Position numbers and translations under genes: made by a program. Of a DNA stretch of 64,000 nucleotides, positions 22,506-33,124 are shown one piece after another; the first letter of the stretch is position 1, and the number at the start of each line of letters is the position of its first letter. The notes under the pieces are model-generated. The model had not been told where the DNA came from and searched no databases. It was given only the letters and a program-made list of their open reading frames with translations. The DNA lies in NCBI GenBank assembly GCA_001600175.1, contig BCJC01000001.1:496001-560000 (forward strand). The letters are read 5' to 3'. The DNA is from Erythrobasidium yunnanense. Taxonomy: Eukaryota > Basidiomycota > Cystobasidiomycetes > Erythrobasidiales > Erythrobasidiaceae.

Positions 22506-24690
22506 ATGGCTTCTACATTGCAGAATCTAGGCTTGCAGCCAACTTTCACCACAGCTCTGGCTGGTTTTGCGATCATCGCTCTACTTCTGGTTCTTGTCCA
22601 GAAATCTACAGCCAGAACGAAACTGTACCCACCCTCACCTCCAGGCGCCCTTCCAGTCCTTGGTCACACGCTAAAGCTGGCTGCCTCGAAATATCCATGG
22701 AGAACCTTCCAGTACGCCGTCAATGGTATCAGCATCATGTCTGTCTGGCTGAATCCCCTATGAATCAGCGAAATGAGCGTAAAGCTCAACACACCTCCAA
22801 TCATGTATCTAAAGCTCGGCACAAGCGATACAATCGTGGTGAATACGGTCAGGGCGCAAAATGAGCTCATGGAGAGGAGAGGCGCTATCTATTCAGATCG
22901 ACCTCGACTGATTGTTCCAACAGAGCTGATCTCGTGAGTGATGCTACTAGTACTTACAGGATCCCCAGCTGACGAGACAAAACAGCAACAATCGGAGAGT
23001 TGTCTTGACGGTAAGACCTACTCACTTTCACCAGGGAGTTAGTATAGCTGACATGGTGTCTATAGTACTACTCAGACCGGTACGAGAGAAAGAAGCTCGA
23101 AGCGACCATGCGCTGATGCTTATCATTCAGCTGGCGAAAGATGCGCAAGTTCTTGCACAGTGTGCTGCACGACAAGATCGCGACAACATACGAACCCGTC
23201 CAAGAGCGGGAATCGAAGGTACTGTTGTCGCCGTCATGCAGCAGACCGCGCTGATGGCTTTCTAAGGCTTTGTTGCTGGGGCTACTCGATACTCCTGATG
23301 ACTTCCAAGATCTGTTCATGCTCTTCAGCAGCAACATCATACTACAAGTGCGCGAGTTGCAACCGCTTTTGGTCGTAACGTGCTAAGACTTCGTGGTACA
23401 GACTACCTTTAACAGACGAGCAAGTACTGTAAAAGACAAAGACATTCAAGATCTCCTTTATGATGTCTCGACATGGATGCTGTCCGCCAATCCAGGTCGG
23501 TTCTCGCATGCCTATACGTGGCACACCCTGACACCATTTGTCGATAGGCGCACACATCGTTCACGATTTTCCATTCCTTCAGTGAGGCCCAGCTGGTCAT
23601 GATCTACTGCGCAGCTCACGCATGCTCCGTACTTTGTCAGCAACCTGCCAGCATTCCTTACGCCATGGCGAGCGTATGGCAAGAAGCTGCACGATTTCGA
23701 GATGCAGCTGTACGAGAGTCTGGCGTCGACTGTCAAGAGACAAATGGCGAACAATGAAAAGCCAGAGTGCATAATGAGATGTGAGTTGCCTTGTGATGGC
23801 GGTTTACTCCAGCTTACCCCCTCAACAGACCTGTATGAAGGGAAGAAACAATATGAGCTAGATGATGAGGATGTTTTGTACCTCGCTGGAACACTCTTCG
23901 AGGCCGGAGCCGATACGACTACCTCTTCTCTCATCTCTCTGTTCCTGGCTTGTGCAATCGATGGCGGTCTCTGCGCAAGGATACAGAGCCATGTGGATAA
24001 GCACACCCAGCCGAACCAGATCCCTTCAATGGATGAAGCCCGACAAATAGACTACGTGGAGGCTGTCTACCTGGAGATTTTGGTGAGCCTCATATAGCGA
24101 TCATGAAAATGGCAGGCCAAAGCTGATGAGTTTACTGCAGCGCTGGCGACCGCCAGTGCCGGCTGCGGTGCCGCACAAGGTCATGCAAAACGACACGTAC
24201 CGTGACATGCATATACCCGGCGGAGCTACAGTCATCGGCAACACCTGGTCTATTGGAAGAGATCCAGAATTCTTCCCTGACGGAGACGTGTTCCGACCTG
24301 AGCGCTACATGCCTGGACCAGAGCGAGACAAGATCATGGCATGGCTCAACAAAGGGCACACGAGCTTCGGTCATGGCAGGCGCATCTGTCCAGGCCTCAA
24401 TCTAGCGGAGCGGTCACTTGCAGTGTCCATCGCGCAGATATTCTGGGCGTTCGATGTGCTCCCGCATAAAGTTGCTGGCACCCTAGACCCGTCAGTTTTC
24501 GAAACACGGCAGCAGTCTCTCTACTTTGCTGATAAACTTTTCGCCGCATAGATACAACTTTACTCAAGGTTTCGTTTGGCATGCTCGACCTTTCAAAGTC
24601 GCTGTCAGACCTCGCTCAGCAGAGAAGGAAGCGATAATTCGATCTGATGCAGGCCTCGCTTTGGATGAGATGGTAGCAGCTTTCAAATGA
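22506..24690 (+). CDS. cytochrome P450 (P450-A), intron-rich, plus strand
   Basis: Membrane-anchored P450 monooxygenase. The anchor is ALAGFAIIALLLVLVQ, followed by PPSPPGALPVLGH. About ten short introns must be removed. With consensus sites the frame stays open: PIMYLKLGTSDTIVVNT, ERRGAIYSDRPRL, VVLTYYSDRWRKMRKFLHSV, VSTWMLSANPGAHIVHDFPF, and the I-helix LFEAGADTTTSSL. The ExxR motif (EILR-WRPPVP) is created by an exon join at about 24079/24141. FRPERY and the heme loop FGHGRRICPG follow near 24370. The final exon needs an intron (about 24488-24550) that joins LDP to YNFTQGFVWHARPFKV and ends at 24690. It resembles multi-intron basidiomycete P450s related to OrdA-type oxidoreductases and differs from P450-B/C/D. 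Substrate unknown. Confidence 0.8.
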
Positions 24691-24764
24691 GCGTATTACG
24701 AGGTAGTGACTGCAGTCTGTTGTCAAGCTTTGCGTCTTTATCAATCGGATTCTCGAGACTCAAC

Positions 24765-24779
24765 CTTGCCTTCGCTCCA
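24765..24779 (+). promoter_or_regulatory. F-box-family upstream element, exact consensus
   Basis: CTTGCCTTCGCTCCA, 109-123 bp before the ATG at 24888. The match to the array consensus is exact. Confidence 0.65.
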
Positions 24780-24887
24780 TCCCGTCGCGTCGTATCGATT
24801 AACAAAGGTAGCATATGTAGCTGCACCCTCACCCTGTACATCCATTAATGACTCTGTCAAGCTGATGGGTGTCTGTCCAGCTCAAGG

Positions 24888-26104
24888 ATGGCCAAGCTCA
24901 CCGACCTGCCAAACGAGCTCCTCTCCCTCATCTTTCGGGATTTCCTGTCGGTATATCATGTCAGGGACACACATCTGTGGGAATGGCAAGTCGAGCTCGA
25001 TCCTGCCTCCCGTCGTGCCAATCTATATAAGCTATCCATGGTCTCGAAGCAATTGTCGACTCTGGCACTTCCCCTCCTCTATGAGCAGATGTTCCTTCTT
25101 AGGGACTTGATTCGATGCTCTCTGCTAAATCCCGAACCCCTACGGATGCCCCACCTGGCTCACGTTAGCTACGCCCAGATAGGCTGCGAATACCAAAGTC
25201 ACAAACAGTCCTTACACTATCTTCCAACCATCCCATCATACCTCAGGCATTGTGTTCAGATAAAGCATCTGCAAGTTGACCTCTGTCACCAGCATCGCTC
25301 GCAATCTAGCAGGCTGCTAGTAAGCCTCGTAGCTTTACCTCTGGCAGACCGCTTAGTCAGCCTTTCCATATATCTGGTAGTAGAGGAGGATGAGGCGCAG
25401 AACATGTTCGTGCAACTCTGTGCTTTCAGCAACTTGAAAGCCTTGAGAATCACGTTTGGCAATGAAGTACCACCTCAAAATCGGCCTTCACAGTGTCTGA
25501 AGCACTTACAAGAGTTGGACCTCAGGACGCATGCGGCACAAGAGATGCGTCCGCTTTCTCATCTCTCGCGAATCCCGTCAAGCTTCGCTCTTTATCGATG
25601 CACCTACAAAGAAGCGACAATTCCGTATCAGTCTCTCACATTTTCGCATCTCACCGATGGACCAGCCTGTCGAACCTCAATTTGTATGATGAAGAGGGCT
25701 CCGGCCGCCTACTGTTCTCGACCCATCTCGATCGCTTTCCCGTTCTGCGAAGCCTTACGCTGGACTTCGATTATGAGGTTTCGTTCAGAGGCATTCTGCC
25801 AGTCCTTCCCTCCGGACTCCAATCCATTTATGTCAATAGCTACACAATGGAGGATTTTCTTGAGGTCTTGTTCCTCATAGTAGACGGGACCTGGACCCCT
25901 GTGAGTATCAGGACCATCGAGCTCGACATCGAGAGGATGCTAGACTGGGAAATCTTCGATATCCCGGCGGGGGACATCCATCCATCAAGAGATCTAGCCA
26001 TCGAGATGGCAACCAAGGCGAAAGAGGTTGTGGATCTGAAGGGCGTGGAACTGGTACCGAGCAATATAGTACAGAGATTGGTGGATATGCATAAGGGGAG
26101 TTAG
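24888..26104 (+). pseudogene. F-box/LRR-like family member D, frameshifted
   Basis: Starts MAKLTDLPNELLSLIFRDFL, then LSMVSKQLSTLALPLLYEQMF. Leucine-rich segments continue to LKHLQELDLRTHAAQ. The reading frame then changes at about 25,530-25,560: the continuation ASAFSSLANPVKLRSLSMHL and the rest of the family body, up to VELVPSNIVQRLVDMH, lie in another frame that stays open to 26104. There are no splice sites that would repair this. Apart from that one shift the gene is complete. It is either a young pseudogene or carries a sequencing indel. Confidence 0.78.
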
Positions 26105-26169
26105 CTCAAGCATGCCGTGCACACTGCGAAGGTATCTGAAGATATGGTAGCCTCGGCTGGCGATCTGAT

Positions 26170-28408
26170 CTAATCTATACGCCTCATCCGCAACGGTAGT
26201 CTAGCACCTAGCTCCTCTTCTCCCGCAAGTATAGGTCTAGTAATGATATTAGAGCGTCGTAGCTGTTGTCCGGAATATCAGCTTGCGTGTGAGGCACGTA
26301 AGACAAGAACCTACGAATTTCGTTCCGCTTTCATCACGTTCCAGCACTTCGAAGCTGTCGATCAGAGTAGCCAGTATGGTCTTTGTCTCGAGCAGAGCAA
26401 AGCGGTACCCGATGCAGCCACTGGGGCCGTCAGCCAAAATCGGTCTGCTGGTGCACAAGGCAGCTCACCGAGGACCGCCGAGGAAGCTCAATATCTGCGA
26501 CCAAACCGTATATCCTTTAGCAAGCTGTAGATCCCCTAAACCATCTTGCTTCAACCATCTATCTGGATTGAACTCCTTGGCGTCTGCTCCGTAGATTTCG
26601 GTACTCTTGTGCAGAGAGTCGATGCCGATCATGATCACTTGATCTTTCTTGACGGGAATAGAAGTTATCGTAGAACCGTCTTTGCCGATAATCGGCTTAT
26701 GAAGAGGGATGATGTCGTCTTTGCTGGCTCCTCGAACGGTCATGAAGCTGAAGCGGCTACCCTTTAGCGGTGCCTGCGTAAGACTTGCTCACAGCACTTA
26801 CACAGGTGGTTCGCATCGAAGCGATTCTTTCTGTAAAGCGGGAAATCCTAGTCAGCGACATACATACTTCTTGACATGATGAAGCCGTACCACCAAAGCA
26901 TCCAGGAAAGGCAGCGCAGTAAGCCCTTCAGCTGTCAATTCGTCTCTACCCTCTCCAGCAGCCTTTGCTTTGGCTTCGCGGATCTCGTCACGCAATCTTT
27001 GCTGCATGGCCGGGTTGCGCGAAAGATGCATCAGAGTCCAAGTAAGTGTAGTAGCAGAGGTTTCGTGACCAGCCAAAATCTGCCGTGACCGTCTAGATTA
27101 GCAGGGCTCTGCTGGAAGGCATATTAAGCTCACAAAAGTCGTGATTTGACCCATGATCTCGTCATCCGTCATCTTGTCCTTCTTACTACTCGCCTGAGAG
27201 CTCGCTTTGTACATCAAGCTCATCAAGTCTTTCTTGCCCTCCAGCTCCCCATTCTCTTCCCATTCTTTCCTGATTGCAAGCATGTTCTGGCCCTCTTCCT
27301 CCATTCCCTTCAACGAAGCCTGCATTTCTCGCGCTTGTTTCGTAGGTAGCTTCGTCAAGAAGGGGAAGTACATGACCAGCGTGCCCATGATCAGCATGAA
27401 CATGGTCATCTGTCGGGCTTTCAGCATCTCCGAAAAGAGCTTCGCTAACTTGTTTTCGTTGTTGTCCAGTGCGCCAAACTTGTAGTCGAAGCCAGCTAGT
27501 CCAATAACATCCAAGGTGCAGCGGCTCAGCCAGCGAGTGATCTCGATAATTTGCCAGTCACCGCGAGCGGTCTTTTCCATTTCAGATGCCGCAGGCGTGG
27601 AAAGCTCTTGCATGACCAGATCCCGCATCTTCTTGGCTTGCTCCTGGAAGATTGGCTGATACGAGTTGACCATGGCTTGCGTGAATGGCAGGTTCATGAT
27701 GCGGCGTTGTCTGGCGTTCGAAAGATGTCAGCCCGTGTTCCGACTCGCTTGCACAACGCTTGACGCACCGCTTGTGATCTAATACATGTCCAATTCGCAG
27801 ATCAGTACACCGATCAGAAGGCTCACAAGCAAAGCTTACCATCTCCCTCCGCAAACAGAATACCTCTCCCCAATATTCGCGCAAGCTGACCGCGTAGCTG
27901 TGTAGGCTTTGGATAGTCGTAGCAGTTGGTAAGCAGGATATGATTGATAGCTTTCGGGTCGGCTAGGTAAAGCCTGTTCTCCCCAAAGAAGCCTCGATAC
28001 TGAATGACTGATGATCCATACTGTTCTGTACAAGGAAAAAGGCAGCTTCAGTACTTGAAGCAGCTTCGCGCCGTGATTGACGAGAACTTACCGATCCAAC
28101 CATCATGAATAACATCTGGCTCTGCTTCGAATACAGCAGGAAGGTTTCCACTAAGCAGAGAATAGGTGGGAGGGCCTGGAATATTGCGAATTGACGAGAT
28201 GTAGTTTGGGTCTGCAAGCATGAAATCAGGAATAAGCCGGAGCATCGCTACGAGCCGCTGTAGACCCACGGATAATCAGAGCATATATAAGATAGAGAAT
28301 AAGCAGAGTGAAACAGGCGCTGCTCCGCTTTGTCAGCTAGAGTCAGCTTGCAATCTGAGGCACGGCTCACAGCGTAGCCGTTCGCAGATTGACGTCGAAG
28401 TCGAGCAT
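26170..28408 (-). CDS. cytochrome P450 (P450-B), tandem paralogue 1
   Basis: P450 of the minus-strand tandem group. Exon 1 (from 28408) encodes MLDFDVNLRTATL. After an intron comes the membrane helix CFTLLILYLIYALII, then PNYISSIRNIPGPP and QYRGFFGENRLYLADPKA. The next exons give QPFTQ-equivalent MNLPFTQAMVNSYQPIFQEQ, SRCTLDVIGLAGFDYKFGAL, I-helix AGHETSATTLTW, ExxR as ESLR (from KESLRCEPPV), FNPDRW, and heme loop FLGGPRGCIG formed across an intron at about 26415-26462. The C-terminus is RRSNIITRPILAGEEELGAR ending at 26170. All junctions use GT/AG and stay in frame. Chemistry unknown. Confidence 0.86.
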
Positions 28409-28918
28409 CTTGCAGTTGGTATCAGATTAAGGAGCAGAAGGGTATGCACAGTCCATTAGTTGCAAGCGCAACCGGCACTCCGTAAAGACCGGTCATGAAA
28501 GAAGAAGGCGGAGACTTGCCGCCCAGAGATAGCGTAACTTATGGCTCTGATGTCGCAGCGAGTCTGGTATCAAGGATAGCGTTATGAGCAGATGATAGCG
28601 GCCTAGGTAGGGGTCTTGCTGCTCGGACTTGAAGCCAGAAGTTTTGGAGAACATAAGCCAGCTTTGAGATCTGCCCGAGTCCTGGGCGACAGCTCAGCCA
28701 GGCGGTACATATCATTGTCATGATGGCATTGCATTGTTCGTCCACTTTGTTATGTCTTTATGCGATGTAAAGAGCCAAGTTACAGCTTGTCTTTGCTCGA
28801 CGCGAAAAAGCAACAAACGATTCGCGAGACAAAACCAATTCTGGCCAATCCGGTCACGTAGCAGGTGACTACGACTTCAGAGATGCTGGCGGTGGTCAGC
28901 TTACGCGTTGCTCTCAGG
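28409..28918. other. 510-bp divergent region, P450-B / F-box G
   Basis: Between the divergent starts of P450-B and F-box-like gene G. No gene is supportable. It contains a variant F-box-family element at 28786-28800. Confidence 0.5.
28786..28800 (+). promoter_or_regulatory. F-box-family upstream element, variant
   Basis: CTTGTCTTTGCTCGA, 119-133 bp before the ATG at 28919. Confidence 0.5.
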
Positions 28919-30005
28919 ATGGCCAAGCTTACCGACCTCCCAGACGAGATCCTCACCTTCATCTTTCGCAACTTCCTCTCCTCTACTCTTACGAGTCATG
29001 GCTATCTATGCGAATGGAGAAAAGATGTCTTGGATGCCGCGACCCGCGCCAATCTATGCGCAATCGTCTTGGTCTCAAAAGCCTGGCATGCTCTCGCTAT
29101 GCCACTTCTGCTGGAACAACTGGACGAAGGAGATTTATATGCTCTATGCGATAATACAGATGGCTTGCGGGTGGCTCTCGAATACGCCTGCTACGCTTTC
29201 TACGCCAATTTCGATATATGGATCCATGACCTCGGTTCTACGCAAGACTCAGCTACAAAGCCTGTCGATCGAGGGTATGCCTCGGACCTGGATCCCTCTG
29301 CTTATGGATCGGCTTCCCTTCCTTCACAATCTGGTGGGCCTGCGACTGGATTTCGAGGGGGCCGATCGTCACAAGCTAGAACCGTCTATGAAGCAGTTGC
29401 GCCTCAGAGAGATCAGCTTAAGTAGCGTAAATGAGGACGCTGTTTATGTAATATGCATGACTATAGCGTGTCCGCAGACGCTGGAAAAAGCTACTATTCG
29501 TCTTGACGAGGAGTTGCATGAGCGTTCTCATTCCCCCATCTTTGGCACCTGGCAGTGGCCGAAGCTTGCGACTCTCACCATCCTTCTGGAACCGAAAGCC
29601 AAACTCAAGGGGCGCTATCTCGGCCTCTCCAATCTTACCGCCTTGCGTCGCCTCACCATCGAGCCCGAGGACATTGACGGCGACTCCACAGTCTCCTACG
29701 AGGATGTGTTGTCAGCAGTGCCAGCTATTGTCTGTCAGCTGGATCTCCTCGAGCTAAATGCGACAGAGTTGAAGGAAGTGCTGGAACTAGTTCGTCAAGC
29801 GGGGAGGTTACCAGGAGAATTGAAGATTTTGCATCTAGGGCTACGGTCTCTGAAAACTATGGGAATATCACTGGAAGCACTGCATATGGATCAGGAGGAG
29901 CTGCTGCTATTAGCCCAAGGTGCCGTGGCCGCTTTACAGAATCGAGGTATCGAGCTACAACCAGCAAATCTGGTAGAGATACTGGCAGGGATAACTGCAG
30001 GGTAG
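28919..30005 (+). pseudogene. F-box/LRR-like family member G, internal deletion and frameshift
   Basis: N-terminal half is family-like: MAKLTDLPDEILTFIFRNFL, then LVSKAWHALAMPLLLEQL and EYACYAFYANFDIWIH. At about 29,225-29,250 the frame changes, and the text jumps from the NFDIWIHDL strand directly to KTQLQSLSIEG. Relative to member H, roughly 45-50 residues (the CTQLKHLRL to AIIGIA part) are missing. The second frame then runs open through LRRLTIEPEDIDGD to the family C-terminus GIELQPANLVEILAGITAG, ending at 30005. This is best explained by an internal deletion that broke the frame. I see no intron that would restore it. Confidence 0.75.
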
Positions 30006-30071
30006 TTTATACAATTCGTTACTGTAATGACTAGCAGTATTATTCTCAGCTCGCTGCAATCAAAAGTTGCC

Positions 30072-30086
30072 CTTGCCTTCGCTCCA
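30072..30086 (+). promoter_or_regulatory. F-box-family upstream element, exact consensus
   Basis: CTTGCCTTCGCTCCA, 107-121 bp before the ATG at 30193. Confidence 0.65.
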
Positions 30087-30192
30087 CAAAGACGCGATCA
30101 GATTGCAGTCTGGACGCCGCCTGGCTCGACAAGAGGTGACTGTGCAGCTATTACGAGTTGTGACAGTGCTCAGCTAACGCGCTCTTCTCAGC

Positions 30193-31383
30193 ATGGCCAA
30201 GCTTACAGACCTACCTGACGAAATCCTTACCCTAATCTTCCGCAAATTCCTCTCTAATACCCTCACAAAACATCCCTACCTCTGCGAATGGAATATCAAC
30301 CACTCCGACATCGCCAACCGGGCGAATCTATGCCGTCTGGCCCTGGTCTCGAAGGCCTTCAACGAGCTGGCCATGCCGCTTCTCTTTGAACAGCTTTTCA
30401 GCAGTAGAGATGTTGCGAAAATTGGCCAGACCCAGCACAGCTTGCGCGTTGGGCTTGAGTATGCCCACCATACTCGCTATGCCGAAGTCACACTAGGCCT
30501 TGAAAGCGGACAACAGACCAGTCCCGTCCTGTCTTTCATGTCGGGATGCACACAACTCAAGCATCTCAGACTCATTGCATGCGGAGGTGCCAGCAATGTT
30601 GGCGAGCACTTCTCCGCTATAATCGGCATTGCTCAGAAAAGCGAGCTTCGGAGTCTATGGATCGGACTGGATCTGAGCGCCCACACGATTTCGGCTCTCC
30701 AGCATATATCTCTTGTGACTAGCCTTACCGGTTTGCGATTCACGACGGTGCAGCAGCACTTCTTTGAACCACCTCAAAGACAGTTGCAACAGCTAAAGGC
30801 TCTCGAAATCGCTTTTGGGCAAAGTAGTGGTACCAGCAATGCTATCTTGGCTCTAGCGTGTCCCGACACAATTGAGGAAGCCGCTCTGAATGCCTTCCTT
30901 GGCGTCAGCTCGGCAGGCAGCCCTGTGTACGCGCTTTCCAAGCTGCACTTATGGTCCAAAATGCACACGCTGCATGTATATATAAGTGAAGAAGAGGGTA
31001 GCAACCGCTATATTGACCTATCGAACTGTCCGGCGCTGCGCAATCTAACCTTCGAGCCGCATACCGAATCCGTCGTTGCATACGATCGCAGTTTGTCCAC
31101 AATCTCAAGTCCGTTATCGCACTTATCATTGCGATACGTTTCGGAAACAGAGCTGGCAAACATCCTCAGGTCAGCACATCGAAGGGACTGGCTAGGCAAG
31201 GGCCTCAGACGCTTTCATGTGGATATCGGCGACCTCTTGGCCCACGGAACTTCCTCAACAACGGTCAAAGTACAGCTGCTGCAGCTGGCTGGGCTCGCTG
31301 AAGCAGACCTGCACGCTAGGGGTGTGCAGCTCGATCCACCGAATCTAGTGGAGATTATTGGCCAGATACGTATGCAGGCGTGA
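30193..31383 (+). CDS. F-box/LRR-like family member H, intact
   Basis: Single open exon of 396 residues, the best plus-strand reference copy beside B. The F-box-like start is MAKLTDLPDEILTLIFRKFL. Then come YLCEWNINHSDIANRANLCR and LALVSKAFNELAMPLLFEQL. Leucine-rich strands include CTQLKHLRLI, SELRSLWIGLDL, LQQLKALEIAF and ALRNLTFEPH. The C-terminal family signature is ARGVQLDPPNLVEIIGQI. It is most similar to the broken neighbours G and I, so these three form a plus-strand subgroup. A role as SCF substrate adaptor is inferred from the F-box family. Confidence 0.86.
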   Translation: MAKLTDLPDEILTLIFRKFLSNTLTKHPYLCEWNINHSDIANRANLCRLALVSKAFNELAMPLLFEQLFSSRDVAKIGQTQHSLRVGLEYAHHTRYAEVTLGLESGQQTSPVLSFMSGCTQLKHLRLIACGGASNVGEHFSAIIGIAQKSELRSLWIGLDLSAHTISALQHISLVTSLTGLRFTTVQQHFFEPPQRQLQQLKALEIAFGQSSGTSNAILALACPDTIEEAALNAFLGVSSAGSPVYALSKLHLWSKMHTLHVYISEEEGSNRYIDLSNCPALRNLTFEPHTESVVAYDRSLSTISSPLSHLSLRYVSETELANILRSAHRRDWLGKGLRRFHVDIGDLLAHGTSSTTVKVQLLQLAGLAEADLHARGVQLDPPNLVEIIGQIRMQA

Positions 31384-31735
31384 TGAAGCTGCAGCCAGTC
31401 TGCTGTGCCAGTTCTCGATACTCCTTCACTGAAGCTCGATTGAGCATGGCCAGTAGTGCACAACCTGTTCCCGAATGTATGGCAGAGTTGTAATCAGAAT
31501 TATTGCAGGCTTCAATTACAAGGTGCGCTCTTCGATAGGTTGATACTGTAAATTCTCCTGATACGTCGATCATTTCACTCTGCTTGTCTGTCAATGTTGC
31601 ACCTTGCCTTCACCCCATATAACAAACGATCGACACGCCGAAGGCAGTCTGCCTCTGGCTGTCCATTTGGAGTCTTACAAGTAACAGCGCATCTGTATGC
31701 GTCTACCTTTTGCCAGCTTACACTTCATTTTCAGG
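31384..31735. other. intergenic H / I
   Basis: 352 bp with no supportable gene. It contains an F-box-family element at 31603-31617. Confidence 0.5.
31603..31617 (+). promoter_or_regulatory. F-box-family upstream element
   Basis: CTTGCCTTCACCCCA, two mismatches from consensus, 119-133 bp before the ATG at 31736. Confidence 0.6.
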
Positions 31736-33014
31736 ATGGCCAAGCTCACCGACCTCCCGGATGAGATTCTTACTATGATATTTCGCAACTTCCTCTCCTC
31801 CACCCTCACAGACCACTCTATTCTCTGTAATTGGAAGCGTGAATGGCACATCGACGACGCCGAAAGAAAGACTCGCGCCAATCTAGCGCGGCTCGTCCTG
31901 GTATCGAAGGCTTTGCATGCACTGGCTATGCCATTGCTCTTCGAACAGCTCTTCCCCTTTCAGGACACGCACAGACTAGTCAAGACAGAAGATAGTCTGC
32001 GTTCAGTGTTGCCCTATGCTCCCTACATCCTTTATCTCGACGTCCATATCGAGGTGAAAGGCGGAGATCTGCATCCTCGCATAAAACGGCTACTTTCGCA
32101 CTGCATTCGACTTAAACACCTCAAGGCGACCCCCTGGACACCTTACAAGGACACAGGCATGGCCTATTCATCCATCTTCGGCTTCGCTCGCAAATGCAGG
32201 ATACAAAGTCTATACCTTGAAATGTCGAACGACACAGGAGGTCCTCCGGTAGTGCTTGACCAGCTCTTGATCATCGATAGCCTCGTCGGTCTACAGATCC
32301 AGCTATCAAACGCTGTTCGAGAAGACCCGTCCCAGAAGATGCGCTAGCTCAAAACCCTAAAGATTGATAGCGCTGGCGAACCTGAAGCAGACGCTCTGTG
32401 CGCTTCCCTGGCGTGCTCCAATACCTTGGTAGAGGCGATAATAGATCTAGGGCCTCAGCCTTTGTCGAGCCAATATTTCGGTCTTGAGAACTGGCACGGT
32501 CTTGAGACATTAAAGACCCGTATGCATGGAGATGTAGATTTGCATAGTCAAGTCGCCGTGTCGCGTCTGCCCTCTCTGCACACTCTCACGATCTCACCAG
32601 AGGAGAACGATGTCATTTCATACAGCGCCATATTGCCAGGATTACCAGCAAGTATCACCATGCTAGTCTTGCGATGCGTGATATTTCCAGAACTCCGTAT
32701 GATCCTTGCGAAGAGATGTACTGCCAGGTCTGCGGCACTTAGTCCTGGATCTGGAGTCAATGGCTGACGAGTACATTTACATGGACACAGCAGAGGAAGC
32801 GGAAGAGGTGCTTGAGCTAGCTGAGACGGCTCTTCGGGTCCTGAAACAAAGAGGTGTCATATATCACCCGGTAGATATCGTGCAGATATGGAAGGACAGC
32901 TTCTTGGTGCACAATGAAGGAGAGGATGCAGGGGAGGCTTCATCGGAGGATGCAGAGGAGAATTTAGCGGGAGATGCATTGGAGGATGTAGTGGAGAGTG
33001 TACCAATGCCTTGA
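31736..33014 (+). pseudogene. F-box/LRR-like family member I, stop plus frameshift
   Basis: Starts MAKLTDLPDEILTMIFRNFL, then LVSKALHALAMPLLFEQLF, and remains family-like to DPSQKMR. There, TAG at 32345-32347 replaces what is a Gln in member H (QLQQLKALEI versus stop-LKTLKID), so a CAG to TAG change is likely. The same frame then continues to LRMILAKR. At about 32,705-32,740 it shifts into another frame that carries LPGLRHLVLDLESM and the C-terminus. The C-terminal end is unusual: an acidic extension (NEGEDAGEASSEDAEENLAG) absent from the other copies. Two independent lesions make this the most decayed full-length copy. Confidence 0.78.
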
Positions 33015-33124
33015 CAGGAATAGCTGGCCCGATCTTGTAAGATTAGCTATGATCCGTCAGTGACATTCTCGAGCAATCTCCATCACGATATCATCTCCTA
33101 CTGATGTGTATGTACAGAAAAGGG

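Noticed and set aside
23492-23641. Frameshift in P450-A after ANPG
   Set aside because: Two short introns with a small exon (AHIVHDFPFL) between them restore the frame with consensus sites, so the gene is better read as intact.
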